Translations under genes and position numbers: made by a program | Shown: piece by piece, positions 26,840-35,821 of the stretch | Layout: the number at the start of each line of letters is the position of its first letter | How positions within the stretch are numbered: position 1 is the stretch's first letter | The notes under the pieces: generated by a model | What the model saw: only the letters and a program-made list of their open reading frames with translations | Databases searched by the model: none | What the model was told of the DNA's origin: nothing | Source of the DNA: Streptococcus devriesei DSM 19639 | GTDB taxonomy: Bacteria > Bacillota > Bacilli > Lactobacillales > Streptococcaceae | DNA: 64,000 nucleotides | Direction of reading: 5' to 3' | NCBI RefSeq assembly: GCF_000423725.1 | Contig: NZ_KE384084.1 | Coordinates: 632,222 to 696,221 of the forward strand

Positions 26840-28174
26840 TTAATCAAGAAAATCCCGAATAGCATTGACCAAACGAACCGGCGCCTTTATAACCTTGACA
26901 GATGTCTTGGCCGTCTTTTTAAGGGCAGTAGCTGGAAGTTTGACGGTCGATTTGACAATTTTAATCGATGTATCTGTCTTGTTGCCTTCAACAGCCAAGG
27001 ACCATTTTTCCTTTTTCTTGGCCTTTTTCGAGATGATCATATCCAGATAAAAGGCGAAGACAGATTTTCCAAAGTGCTCAGCAGAAATTTCATACAGCTT
27101 CTTCTGCCAGAGTTTTTCATCTTTAGCAGGTGTCGAAATAATAGCATCTAAAACAGCATCTGCCAAATCAGACTCTGTTTGATAGAGGGTACCGAACATT
27201 TTATCGGTAATTAAATCATCAAGATAAGGATTGGCCTGAGCGATAATGGGCTTGCCGCTCGCTAAACTTTCAGTATAGGTCAGCCCTTGTGTTTCACTGG
27301 TTGAGGCACTGATAAAGAAATCAGAAGCTTTGTAATAAAGGGCCGTTTCATCATAACCGACCATTCCTGTAAAAATAACATGATCAGTCACACCCAGGTC
27401 TTTTGCCTGCTCTTTTAACTCATCAAGATAAGGGCCGTCTCCGACGATAAGCAGCTTGACCTTAGGATTGCCGGCTAAAATCTCCGGCATCTGTTGAATG
27501 ACTGCCTGAATATTTTTTTCATAAGAAACTCTGGACAGACTTAAGAGAACTGTCTCGTCATCAGCAAGGCCTAGCTCCTTTCGCAAATCGTCCACGTCTT
27601 CTTGGCTGATATCCGGACGTTCATATTTTTTTAAGTCAATACCTGTCGGAATGATCCGTTTGGGAATTTTCACTGAATAGCCCTCAAGCAGATTGACAAC
27701 AATGCGGCTGGGGCAGATAACACCGTCAAGATCACTCAGATAGCCTCGAATGATATATTTAACCATACTTGGACGGATAATTTTACCGTTGGCGATATAG
27801 CGGACATAGTCTTCGTACTGAGTATGGTAGGTATGAATGACCGGAATCCGCAGCGCTTTTCCAACCATTTTTCCTAAAATCCCCACACTGAACTCTGTCT
27901 GAGTATGGATGATATCTAATTTATAGGCCTTGGCAATTTTATAAGATGCAAAAAGTCCCCGATACACAACTCGGCGATCAGTAAAGGAAATAAACGGAAC
28001 GCTTGGCAGACGAATAATAGTCGGATCCTCATAGCGTTTCACATGCTTATCAGTCGTTGTAAAAATATAGACCTCATGCCCCTGCTTTTCCAACTCTTCT
28101 TTCAGGATTTTGATACTCGTTGCAACGCCTGAAATCTGCGGCAGATAGGTATCGGTAAAAAGACCTACACGCAT
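26840..28174 (-). CDS. Glycolipid glycosyltransferase (GT4), probable diacylglycerol glucosyltransferase
   Basis: A 444-residue GT-B fold protein. N-terminal MRVGLFTDTYLPQISGVATSIKIL and HTYHTQYEDYVRYIANG and C-terminal SASTSETQGLTYTESLASGKPII (the EX7E region) match 1,2-diacylglycerol 3-glucosyltransferases. The C-terminus is extended and basic, with repeated K/V/T segments that could contact membrane lipids. It lies 1 bp after a CpoA-like gene. In pneumococcus the equivalent pair (spr0982 and cpoA) makes glucosyl- and galactosylglucosyl-diacylglycerol. The substrate is inferred from this synteny. Confidence 0.85.
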   Translation of the reverse strand: MRVGLFTDTYLPQISGVATSIKILKEELEKQGHEVYIFTTTDKHVKRYEDPTIIRLPSVPFISFTDRRVVYRGLFASYKIAKAYKLDIIHTQTEFSVGILGKMVGKALRIPVIHTYHTQYEDYVRYIANGKIIRPSMVKYIIRGYLSDLDGVICPSRIVVNLLEGYSVKIPKRIIPTGIDLKKYERPDISQEDVDDLRKELGLADDETVLLSLSRVSYEKNIQAVIQQMPEILAGNPKVKLLIVGDGPYLDELKEQAKDLGVTDHVIFTGMVGYDETALYYKASDFFISASTSETQGLTYTESLASGKPIIAQANPYLDDLITDKMFGTLYQTESDLADAVLDAIISTPAKDEKLWQKKLYEISAEHFGKSVFAFYLDMIISKKAKKKEKWSLAVEGNKTDTSIKIVKSTVKLPATALKKTAKTSVKVIKAPVRLVNAIRDFLD

Positions 28175-28175
28175 C

Positions 28176-29174
28176 TTACTCCTCCATTACTTTTTGGTAA
28201 ACATTGACCAGCTCATGCGCCACCTTGTCAATATTACGGCTGCGAGCTACTCTGTAGCCGGCTTCTTTTTTATCACTGCGGCCGTCAAGAACCCTTTGAA
28301 TAGCTTCTTCAAACCCTTCAACTGTTGTTGCAAATTCGGCATCTTTGTCTGTGATCCAGCCGTCATAAACCGGTATGTCTCTTAGGATAACATGCTGGCG
28401 GCTGGCGAAAGCTTCCAAAACGACAATTCCTTCTGTTTCTTCCAGACTGGGAAAAAAGAAGGCGTCCGCACCGCTCATGGCTCCTTCAAAGACATCACCC
28501 TTTATATAGCCGGCAAAGGTAACATTGTCAGGGTGGTTTTTAGCCACAATTGCCCTGACATCATGGGGTATAACCCATTTATTGGTTTCTCCGAACCAGA
28601 TAAAACGAACATGGGGCATTTTTTCAGCAACCTTGATAAAGTCCTCAATCCCCTTACGCTTAAAATACAGCCCTGCGCAGATAACCACCTGTTCATTTCC
28701 CGTCAGCTGAAAATAGCGGCGAAAGGCCTCTTCCTTGGCTTTGCTGGGCACATAGCGATCCAAATCAATTCCGTTAGAAACAGCATAGATAGGCTTTGTA
28801 ATCCCATAGCCAGCGATTAAGCGCTTTGAATATGGAGTCGGGGTAATAATGGCATCAGCTTTTTTATAAAAATGACAAAGATATCTTCTAAAAAGCGGCG
28901 CCACTAAATTAGAACCGATAAAGGAATTTCTAAAGTCTTCCTCTGTCGAGTGTCCGTGCATAATAATCTTTTTGCCTGATTTTCTAGCACAGTTCATGAG
29001 ACGCCAGCTTTTAAAACCATAAGTATTTATATGAACCAGATCGTAATCATCCTCTGGATTTGTCGTGTATTCAATCCCTGCTAGGGTTAGGGCACGCTCT
29101 TGATGTTTGATGGCACGGCCGATACCTGATTTTCTCAGATAGTGCTCTGCCTCCAAATACAGTAAAACTTTCAT
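28176..29174 (-). CDS. cpoA: CpoA-like glycosyltransferase (second step of glycolipid synthesis)
   Basis: A 332-residue GT4 enzyme. Start MKVLLYLEAEHYLRKSGIGRAIKHQERAL and the donor-binding region FFPSLEETEGIVVLEAFASRQHVILRDIPVYD are typical of CpoA, which adds the second sugar to monoglucosyl-diacylglycerol. In pneumococcus cpoA mutations affect beta-lactam resistance and competence. It is the first gene of the two-gene operon, adjacent to the diacylglycerol glucosyltransferase. It is probably a peripheral membrane protein. Confidence 0.85.
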   Translation of the reverse strand: MKVLLYLEAEHYLRKSGIGRAIKHQERALTLAGIEYTTNPEDDYDLVHINTYGFKSWRLMNCARKSGKKIIMHGHSTEEDFRNSFIGSNLVAPLFRRYLCHFYKKADAIITPTPYSKRLIAGYGITKPIYAVSNGIDLDRYVPSKAKEEAFRRYFQLTGNEQVVICAGLYFKRKGIEDFIKVAEKMPHVRFIWFGETNKWVIPHDVRAIVAKNHPDNVTFAGYIKGDVFEGAMSGADAFFFPSLEETEGIVVLEAFASRQHVILRDIPVYDGWITDKDAEFATTVEGFEEAIQRVLDGRSDKKEAGYRVARSRNIDKVAHELVNVYQKVMEE

Positions 29175-29360
29175 GTTTCTAATTATAACACTAAATTTGC
29201 TGAGATGCCACTGACTGCTGTCGCACCAATTGTTGGACCATACCGCTATAAAGCCAGCAATTCCGGCAAAAATTCTTTGAAAAAAAACGGCTAAAAACCA
29301 CTTATTTCCTGCCTTTAAAGAGCTTTAGCAAAATGAAAAAATTTCAAAAAAAGAGGTGCA

Positions 29361-29416
29361 AAAAAGCGAGGCCCAGACTTCGGCAGTATCGCCGCAGACT
29401 GTCAGCCTCGCTTTTT
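29361..29416. terminator. Terminator downstream of the amylase gene
   Basis: AAAAAGCGAGGC / GCCTCGCTTTTT arms enclose a GC-rich loop that itself can pair. Bidirectional in form; it serves the minus-strand amylase gene. Confidence 0.8.
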
Positions 29417-29418
29417 AA

Positions 29419-30882
29419 TTATAAGTGAGCATCTTTGCTGACCCAAGCAGATACAGAGCCTGCCTGAACAGGGAAATCGCCCCAGCCTTGATCATCCAAA
29501 ACAACTTCTTCAGAACAGTTGTTGAGGTAGTCTACAAAGACCTTGTTTTTATTATACTCTCCCATATTCATGTGTTTCCAGCCGGCATCACCATTAGTCA
29601 TGACAACAGCAACACCATCAGGGTGGTCTTCATCGCCCAGACAGGTCCAGCCGATACAGTTGGGATGGTCAAAATAATCCTCAGTCGGACCATAGACATG
29701 ATATTTCCTAATATAGAGAAGCTTATCTAAAACGGTTTGGAAGGATTCTTGCGCAAAGTCACCTGAAATACCGTAGTAATCGCCATAGAAAACACAGGGA
29801 GTTCCTTCCTGACGCAGCAGGATTAAACTGTAAGCCAAAGGTTTAAACCATTCAGCAATCGTTGATTCCAAGGCCTGACCTCTTTGTGAATCATGATTGT
29901 CCACAAAGGTAACAGCAAAATCAGGATTGCTTTTCATGAGACTGTCATCTAAAATAGTCGCTAAATTAAAATCCGCTCCCTTTTGTCCAGCTTCAAAAAA
30001 ATTCATGTGCAGCATGACATCAATTAAATCCATTTGAAGACCGGTGTCATTCAGATAGTCGGTAATATCAAAATTGCTGTCCTTCCAATATTCCCCAAAG
30101 ACATAGAGATCCTCTTTAAAATGCTCACGGATGTAGCGAATGAAATCCGCCATAAAGTTCTTATCGATATGCTTAACAGCATCCAAGCGAAAACCGCCGA
30201 CACCGGTTGTGTCCAAAAACCAACCGGCCCATGATTTGAGATGCTCAGCGACATCAGGATGTTTGAAGTCGATATCATCATACATGAGATAGTCGTAATT
30301 GCCGTTTTCCTGATCAATATTTTCCTGATTGGCCCAGCCTTTATTGTCCCCCAGAATCATATAAATTCCTGTTTCATTATGCAGGGCGTCATAGTCGACA
30401 CCGGTAAAATGGTACCAGTGCCACTTGAAATCGCTGTAGGCATTCTGCCGTCCCGGAAAATTAAACTGGGTCCAAGCTTCAATTTCATAAGGATCTGAAA
30501 TCTTTTCCTGACGGTTGTTGGGATTGACCTTGATTACTTCAAATTTTTCCTTAGCATCTCCATTGGCTTTATGGTTAAGGACAATATCGGAAATAGGCAT
30601 AATCCCTTGATCCTTGAGAGACTGAATTGCTCTCAGATAGTCTTCTTTGCTGCCGTATTTGGTGCGGGTCGTTCCGTTTTGATCAAATTCTCCCAAATCA
30701 TAGATATCATAAACGCCGTAGCCGACATCATTTGAGCCTGTTCCTTTAAATGCCGGCGGCATCCATACCTTGCTGATGCCGATTTCTTTTAAATGCTGGG
30801 CATCCTGGGCTAAATGCTGCCAGTGCTGCCCGTCATCCGGCAGATACCATTCAAAATATTGCATCATTGTTTCATTTGTCAT
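29419..30882 (-). CDS. Cytoplasmic alpha-amylase (GH13)
   Basis: A 487-residue GH13 enzyme without a signal peptide, so it should act on intracellular glycogen-type glucans or imported maltodextrins. MMQYFEWYLPDDGQHW starts the barrel. The nucleophile aspartate is in GGFRLDAVKH, the acid/base glutamate in VFGEYW, the third carboxylate in FVDNHDSQ. AAAGGAGCA precedes the ATG. It lies near ccpA, consistent with carbon-catabolite control, but I saw no clear cre site at its promoter. Confidence 0.94.
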   Translation of the reverse strand: MTNETMMQYFEWYLPDDGQHWQHLAQDAQHLKEIGISKVWMPPAFKGTGSNDVGYGVYDIYDLGEFDQNGTTRTKYGSKEDYLRAIQSLKDQGIMPISDIVLNHKANGDAKEKFEVIKVNPNNRQEKISDPYEIEAWTQFNFPGRQNAYSDFKWHWYHFTGVDYDALHNETGIYMILGDNKGWANQENIDQENGNYDYLMYDDIDFKHPDVAEHLKSWAGWFLDTTGVGGFRLDAVKHIDKNFMADFIRYIREHFKEDLYVFGEYWKDSNFDITDYLNDTGLQMDLIDVMLHMNFFEAGQKGADFNLATILDDSLMKSNPDFAVTFVDNHDSQRGQALESTIAEWFKPLAYSLILLRQEGTPCVFYGDYYGISGDFAQESFQTVLDKLLYIRKYHVYGPTEDYFDHPNCIGWTCLGDEDHPDGVAVVMTNGDAGWKHMNMGEYNKNKVFVDYLNNCSEEVVLDDQGWGDFPVQAGSVSAWVSKDAHL

Positions 30883-31107
30883 GCGTGCTCCTTTTATGAA
30901 AAGAGTCCAGAAGATAACTCCCAGACTGCTTACAGAGATAAAATAGCCCTTAACTTAGATGGATAATTTCAAGTGCTTTTTAGCAGTCTAAAACCTTGCC
31001 ATCCATTATTTTTAATTTTATTAAGGCGCTAGTAAAGTTACGATTTCGGTAAGATAAAGAGCTTTGCTCCTGCCAAGATAATAGCATTGTTGCTCTTGTA
31101 TCATCTC

Positions 31108-32109
31108 TTATTTGGTTGTTCCGCGTTCGTTGATACCGTGATTAAGAACAATTTCCTTTTCTTCCAGATCTTCTTTGTTCATGATTTTGGTTAACATGCG
31201 CATGGCAACAGCACCCAAATCATAAACCGGCTGACTGATAGAAGTCAAATTTGGACGGGTATAAGAAGTAATGGCAGAATCATCGCTGGTAACAATTTCA
31301 AAGTCATCCGGTACTTTTTTACCGGCAGCAAAGAGACCGTTTAAAAGACCGGCAGCCAGCTCATCTTCAGCAACATAAGCAGCCGTCGCACCCGAATTAA
31401 TAACCCGCTGAGCCAGATTGTAGCCTTCTTGATATTTATACTGTGCTTCAAAAACAAGCCCTTCTTTGAAACTGAGCTTATTATTCTTAAGCCCTTCCTT
31501 ATAGCCGGAAAGGCGCACCTTGCCATTAATATCATCAATAAGAGGTCCCGATACAAAGGCAATCTTTTCGTGATTTTTAGCCAGTAAGTCAACAGCATTT
31601 TGAGCAGCCAACTTATAATCAATATTAACACTTGGCAATTGGTGCTCAAGGTCAACCGTTCCTGCCAGCACAATCGGCGTGCGTGAACGTGAAAATTCCG
31701 CACGAATTTTTTCTGTCAGATGGTGTCCCATAAAGATAATACCATCAACCTGCTTTGCAAATAAGGTATTGATGACATTAACTTCCTTGTCATCGTCCTC
31801 ATCACTTGAGGCAAGAACAATATTATATTTATACATGGTTGCAATATCGTCAATCCCCTTAGCCAAGATGGAAAAATAAGCATTGGCAATATTAGGAATC
31901 ACCACACCGACGGTAGTTGTCTTTTTACTTGCCAGACCACGCGCCACAGCATTGGGCCGATAGTCCAGACGGTCAATAACTTCTAGAACTTTTTTCCGAG
32001 TATTTTCTTTTACATTTTTATTGCCATTCACAACGCGGCTGACCGTTGCCATAGATACGCCGGCCTCCCGGGCAACATCGTAAATCGTGATAGTGTCATC
32101 TGTGTTCAT
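31108..32109 (-). CDS. ccpA: Catabolite control protein A
   Basis: The LacI/GalR-family master regulator of carbon metabolism, which binds cre sites with HPr-Ser-P. The 333-residue protein has an N-terminal HTH (TIYDVAREAGVSMATVSRVVNG) with the hinge helix RPNAVARGLASKKT, and the periplasmic-binding-like effector domain with CcpA-specific stretches. Divergent from pepQ, the classic streptococcal/lactococcal arrangement. A cre-like site overlaps its -35/spacer (32167-32182), indicating autoregulation. Confidence 0.97.
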   Translation of the reverse strand: MNTDDTITIYDVAREAGVSMATVSRVVNGNKNVKENTRKKVLEVIDRLDYRPNAVARGLASKKTTTVGVVIPNIANAYFSILAKGIDDIATMYKYNIVLASSDEDDDKEVNVINTLFAKQVDGIIFMGHHLTEKIRAEFSRSRTPIVLAGTVDLEHQLPSVNIDYKLAAQNAVDLLAKNHEKIAFVSGPLIDDINGKVRLSGYKEGLKNNKLSFKEGLVFEAQYKYQEGYNLAQRVINSGATAAYVAEDELAAGLLNGLFAAGKKVPDDFEIVTSDDSAITSYTRPNLTSISQPVYDLGAVAMRMLTKIMNKEDLEEKEIVLNHGINERGTTK

Positions 32110-32153
32110 CCTTGCATCATCCCTTCTACTCTGAAAATTACGCTTCCAATGCT

Positions 32154-32182
32154 ATTCTAGCACGATTTGAAAACACTTTCAA
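32154..32182 (-). promoter_or_regulatory. ccpA promoter with overlapping cre-like site
   Basis: -35 TTGAAA (32177-32182), 17-bp spacer, -10 TAGAAT (32154-32159) on the minus strand. TTGAAAACACTTTCAA (32167-32182, plus strand) is a palindrome close to the cre consensus, with CA in place of the central CG. It covers the -35. Confidence 0.7.
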
Positions 32183-32273
32183 GTATAAGAGTGCAAGTTT
32201 TATGAAAAACTTAAAAGAAACTTGCTTTTTTCTCCCTTTTTTGAAAAAATAGAAGGCGAAAGAAGGTTTTTAT

Positions 32274-33353
32274 ATGTCAAAACAAGCACAACTAATTCAA
32301 GCACTCAAACAAGAGGGAACCGGGGCGGCTGTCCTGTCTGATCCTGTTTCTATTAACTATCTCACAGGCTTTTACAGCGATCCGCATGAACGCCTCATGC
32401 TGCTCTTTTTGTTTGCAGACACAGAACCCTTGCTTTTTTTGCCTGAACTCGATGCCTTGAGAGCTAAGAGCATTGTAGATTTTCCGGTTGTTGGCTATAT
32501 TGATTCTGAAAATCCCTGGGCAAAGATTAAAAGCTTGCTTGCCAAAACGGATTATTCTAAGGTCGCGCTTGAGTTTGATCATCTCAATGTCAGCAAATTT
32601 AAAGGACTTGAGCATATTTTTTCAGGTCAGTTTACAGATTTGACCCCGCTTATAAATCAGATGCGCCTCATTAAATCGCCTGATGAAATTCGCAAGCTCC
32701 TCATTGCAGGCGGCCTTGCTGACAAGGCTGTTCAGATTGGCTTTGACCATATTTCCCTCGATGCTTGCGAAACAGACATCATCGCCCAAATTGAGTTTGG
32801 CATGAAAAAGCAGGGCGTTGACAAGATGAGCTTTGAAACCATGGTTCTGACAGGAAGCAACGCTGCCAATCCTCACGGCATTCCTGCAAATAACAAAATT
32901 GAAAATAACAGCCTGCTTCTGTTTGATCTCGGAGTTGAAAGCAAGGGCTACGTCAGTGACATGACCCGTACAGTCGCTGTCGGACAGCCTGATCCGTTCA
33001 AAAAAGATATTTACAATATCTGTCTGGAGGCTCAGCTGACGGCTCTTGATTTTATTAAGCCCGGCGTAACTGCCGCTCAGGTTGATCAGGCGGCTCGAGC
33101 AGTCATCGAAAAAGCCGGCTACGGGGAGTACTTTAATCACAGACTCGGTCACGGTATCGGCATGAGCGTCCATGAATTTCCATCCATCATGGCCGGCAAT
33201 GACTTGGTTCTCGAAGAAGGCATGTGCTTTTCTGTCGAGCCCGGTATCTACATTCCTGAAAAAGTCGGTGTCCGCATTGAGGACTGCGGATATGTCACCA
33301 AAAACGGCTTTGAAGTCTTTACCAAAACGCCTAAAGAATTGTTGTATTTCTAA
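32274..33353 (+). CDS. pepQ: Xaa-Pro dipeptidase PepQ
   Basis: A cytosolic M24 metallopeptidase that cleaves X-Pro dipeptides. 359 residues, with an N-terminal creatinase-like domain and a pita-bread catalytic domain. Metal ligands are visible in LLFDLGVESKGYVSDMTRT (two Asp), HRLGHGIGMSVHEFP (His), SVEPGIYI and VRIEDCGYV (Glu). The upstream GAAGGCGAAAGAAGG serves as ribosome site. Divergently transcribed from ccpA, with a terminator at 33366-33400. Confidence 0.95.
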   Translation: MSKQAQLIQALKQEGTGAAVLSDPVSINYLTGFYSDPHERLMLLFLFADTEPLLFLPELDALRAKSIVDFPVVGYIDSENPWAKIKSLLAKTDYSKVALEFDHLNVSKFKGLEHIFSGQFTDLTPLINQMRLIKSPDEIRKLLIAGGLADKAVQIGFDHISLDACETDIIAQIEFGMKKQGVDKMSFETMVLTGSNAANPHGIPANNKIENNSLLLFDLGVESKGYVSDMTRTVAVGQPDPFKKDIYNICLEAQLTALDFIKPGVTAAQVDQAARAVIEKAGYGEYFNHRLGHGIGMSVHEFPSIMAGNDLVLEEGMCFSVEPGIYIPEKVGVRIEDCGYVTKNGFEVFTKTPKELLYF

Positions 33354-33365
33354 TATTTTGACCCC

Positions 33366-33400
33366 CAAAAACAGACGGCTGTGAAAACCGTCTGTTTTCT
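33366..33400. terminator. Bidirectional terminator, pepQ / transaldolase operon
   Basis: AAAACAGACGG / CCGTCTGTTTT arms with a short loop and flanking A/T runs, between convergent genes. Confidence 0.85.
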
Positions 33401-34118
33401 AGTCTTCCAGAATTTTAAATCCTAAGCTGGTGCTGTCTTTCAGAAACGTTTGTACCGTTTCAAGTGAGTATTCCGTTAAGTCTTTATCCTTTAAAGAAAG
33501 TTTCTTGATCAAATCAGATGTGCAGGTAATGATGTCTACGCCAAGGCGGTCAGCTTGGTAGATGTTCAAAGTTTCCCGCGAGCTGGCCCACAGTAATTCA
33601 ACACCGGATTTCCTATGGCAGATTTCTAAAGCTTCCTCCATGATAGGCAGAGGATCGCAGCCTGTATCTGCAATACGTCCTGCAAATACAGATACTATCG
33701 CCGGCACACCCGACTGCAGAGCATCAACGACAGACCGAACTTGCTCTATGGTGAAGATAGCAGTGACATTGAGCTTTATTCCTTTTTCTGATAATTTTTT
33801 GATTAAAGGAAGAGTAGGTTCTCCTTTGGAATTAGTTACCGGAATTTTAACATAAACATTTTGACCCAGAGCGGCAATTTTCTCTGCTTCTTTTTCCATG
33901 GTGCTTAAATCATCGGCAAACACTTCAAAGGAAACCGGATATTCTGTTATTTCTTTTAAAACGTCCTTAGCAAAACCAATATAGCTGGTAATGCCTGCCT
34001 TTTTCATAAGACTGGGGTTTGTTGTAAATCCCTTTACCAAACCTGAACGTAAGTCTGTTAGCATGGTGTCTAAAACGGCACCGTCAGAATAAACTTTTAT
34101 TGATAATTCTTTTGACAT
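33399..34118 (-). CDS. Transaldolase-family protein of a PTS operon
   Basis: A 239-residue TalC/FSA-like aldolase. GFTTNPSLMKKAG near residue 30 and the Schiff-base lysine region NVYVKIPVTNSKG near 95 are conserved, followed by NVTAIFTIEQV and ELLWASSRE. It is the last gene of an operon with an ascorbate-type PTS permease (12 bp upstream), so it probably processes the imported sugar phosphate or a pentose/hexose phosphate from it. The reaction is inferred from the family. Confidence 0.88.
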   Translation of the reverse strand: MSKELSIKVYSDGAVLDTMLTDLRSGLVKGFTTNPSLMKKAGITSYIGFAKDVLKEITEYPVSFEVFADDLSTMEKEAEKIAALGQNVYVKIPVTNSKGEPTLPLIKKLSEKGIKLNVTAIFTIEQVRSVVDALQSGVPAIVSVFAGRIADTGCDPLPIMEEALEICHRKSGVELLWASSRETLNIYQADRLGVDIITCTSDLIKKLSLKDKDLTEYSLETVQTFLKDSTSLGFKILED

Positions 34119-34130
34119 AATTGTTTCTCC

Positions 34131-35519
34131 TTATGATTCTTCTGCTTCATCATAAACATTGTTTAAAGCTTCCTGAGATTTTGTCAAAACAGAAGGAAGG
34201 ACTAAAATAACTGCTAAGACTGCAGCGATAATATAGATACCTGCCTGACCAACAGAGCCGCCGACTCTGCCCAGCAAAATACCAAAAACACCGAAATCAA
34301 AATCTCCAAAGGTCGTATTGGCAAAACCAAGTTTACCTAAAACCGGCAGAACAGCAGCTGGCAGGAAAGCCAGAAAAAGCCCGTTAACAAAGGAACCTAA
34401 GACAGCTCCGCGCCGGCCGCCGGTTGCATTGCCAAAAATACCTGCAGTAGCCCCGCAGAAGAAATGCGGTACCATACCGGGAATAATCAGTACACCGCCA
34501 ATAGCTCCTAAAATAAACATACCAAGCAAGCCGCCTAAGAAGCTGCAGGCAAAACCAAGAATGACAGCTGTTGGTGCATACGGGAAGAAAACCGCACAGT
34601 CTACGGCCGGCACAGCATTTGGAATGAGTTTTGTCGCAATTCCTTGGAAAGCCGGAATCAAATCTGCCAGAATCATGCGCACACCGGCATAAACAATCGC
34701 AACGCCTACTGCAAAGGTCAAACCGCTGACAATGGCAAAAATGAAAGGATTTTTACCTGCTGCCAAGTCATCAACAACTTTAGGATGACGTATCAAACAG
34801 GCAATAACACCAATTAGATAGAAGGCAACCATAACAATCCCTGTTGAAATGGTCGTATTACGCAAAAAACTCCATTTTTCGGAAATTTCCAGTTCTTCCG
34901 TGCTGTGGCTGCCCTTGCCTACTTTGGACCCAATCCAAGCGGACAGGTAATAACCCAAACTGCCAAAATGGCCCATTGCAATCTCATCACCATCTGTTAC
35001 TTTCAGCGTGTAGCGCTGACCGATTGCCGGAGAAATAGCGGACCAAGCCCCTAGAATAAAGCCACCGACAAGAATTAAGGCAGCACCTTTAAAATCAAGT
35101 GCCCCTAAAACAGCGGATAATAAACAAGCCATGAAAAAGCTGTGATGCCCTGTCAAAAAGATATATTTAAAGCGTGTAAAACGGGCAAAGGCAAGATTCA
35201 GCAGCAAGCCTATAATCAGAATGGACATGGTCTCTACGCCCAAAATTTTTTGAGCAACAGAGGTGACTGCTTCGTTGTTAGGGACTACCCCGGTGATATT
35301 AAAGCCTTTTTCAATCAGAGTTGCTAAAGGACCTAAATTATCCTGAATAACACCGGCACCAGCCGATAGCATGAGGTATCCTAAAATAGGACCTAAAGTA
35401 CCTGTCAACACCTTGTGGCTGGGAGTTCTTAAAGCTACTAAACCCACAAAAGCAATCAAGCCCATTAAGAAAGCCGGTTCACTTAAAATATTTTGTAAAA
35501 ATGTTAATATTGCTTCCAT
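34131..35519 (-). CDS. PTS EIIC, ascorbate/UlaA-type sugar permease
   Basis: A 462-residue membrane permease with about 11 helices. It has glycine-rich motifs typical of the UlaA/SgaT family (SAGAGVIQDNLGPLATLIEKGF, LTGHHSFFMACLLSAVLGAL, FFCGATAGIFGNATGGRRGA). The EIIB gene lies 20 bp upstream. The EIIA domain is apparently supplied by the regulator's C-terminus. The natural substrate may be ascorbate or a pentitol; sequence does not settle it. Confidence 0.9.
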   Translation of the reverse strand: MEAILTFLQNILSEPAFLMGLIAFVGLVALRTPSHKVLTGTLGPILGYLMLSAGAGVIQDNLGPLATLIEKGFNITGVVPNNEAVTSVAQKILGVETMSILIIGLLLNLAFARFTRFKYIFLTGHHSFFMACLLSAVLGALDFKGAALILVGGFILGAWSAISPAIGQRYTLKVTDGDEIAMGHFGSLGYYLSAWIGSKVGKGSHSTEELEISEKWSFLRNTTISTGIVMVAFYLIGVIACLIRHPKVVDDLAAGKNPFIFAIVSGLTFAVGVAIVYAGVRMILADLIPAFQGIATKLIPNAVPAVDCAVFFPYAPTAVILGFACSFLGGLLGMFILGAIGGVLIIPGMVPHFFCGATAGIFGNATGGRRGAVLGSFVNGLFLAFLPAAVLPVLGKLGFANTTFGDFDFGVFGILLGRVGGSVGQAGIYIIAAVLAVILVLPSVLTKSQEALNNVYDEAEES

Positions 35520-35539
35520 ATTCTTTCTACCTCAACTTA

Positions 35540-35821
35540 TTACGATTGATTCATTTCTTGTAAAACTGGAACCAAGTCTTCTTCAATCTTCTTGCGATTA
35601 GTGTAACTTTTAACAATGCAGACCTTAGCACCTTCAGGAAAAATATCCTTAAATTCTTTTACAGTGACATATAAATCAGCACCCTTGCCAACAGCAGCGT
35701 TAGAGTCACAAGATTCGGCGTCTACTTCAATCCCCAAATCTTTTGCAATGGTTTCAACTTTCATACGCAGCAGCAAACTGCTGCCAATGCCATTTCCGCA
35801 AACGGTTACAATTTTAATCAT
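35540..35821 (-). CDS. PTS EIIB, ascorbate-type
   Basis: A 93-residue cytosolic phosphocarrier. The phospho-cysteine is in VTVCGNGIGSSLLL (residue 8). It receives phosphate from an EIIA domain and passes it to sugar on the EIIC. Its start overlaps the end of the regulator gene by 8 bp, implying coupled translation. Confidence 0.92.
   Translation of the reverse strand: MIKIVTVCGNGIGSSLLLRMKVETIAKDLGIEVDAESCDSNAAVGKGADLYVTVKEFKDIFPEGAKVCIVKSYTNRKKIEEDLVPVLQEMNQS

Noticed and set aside
32622..33368. A 248-codon minus-strand open frame opposite pepQ
   Set aside because: Pure shadow of pepQ, which has all catalytic residues and a good start.
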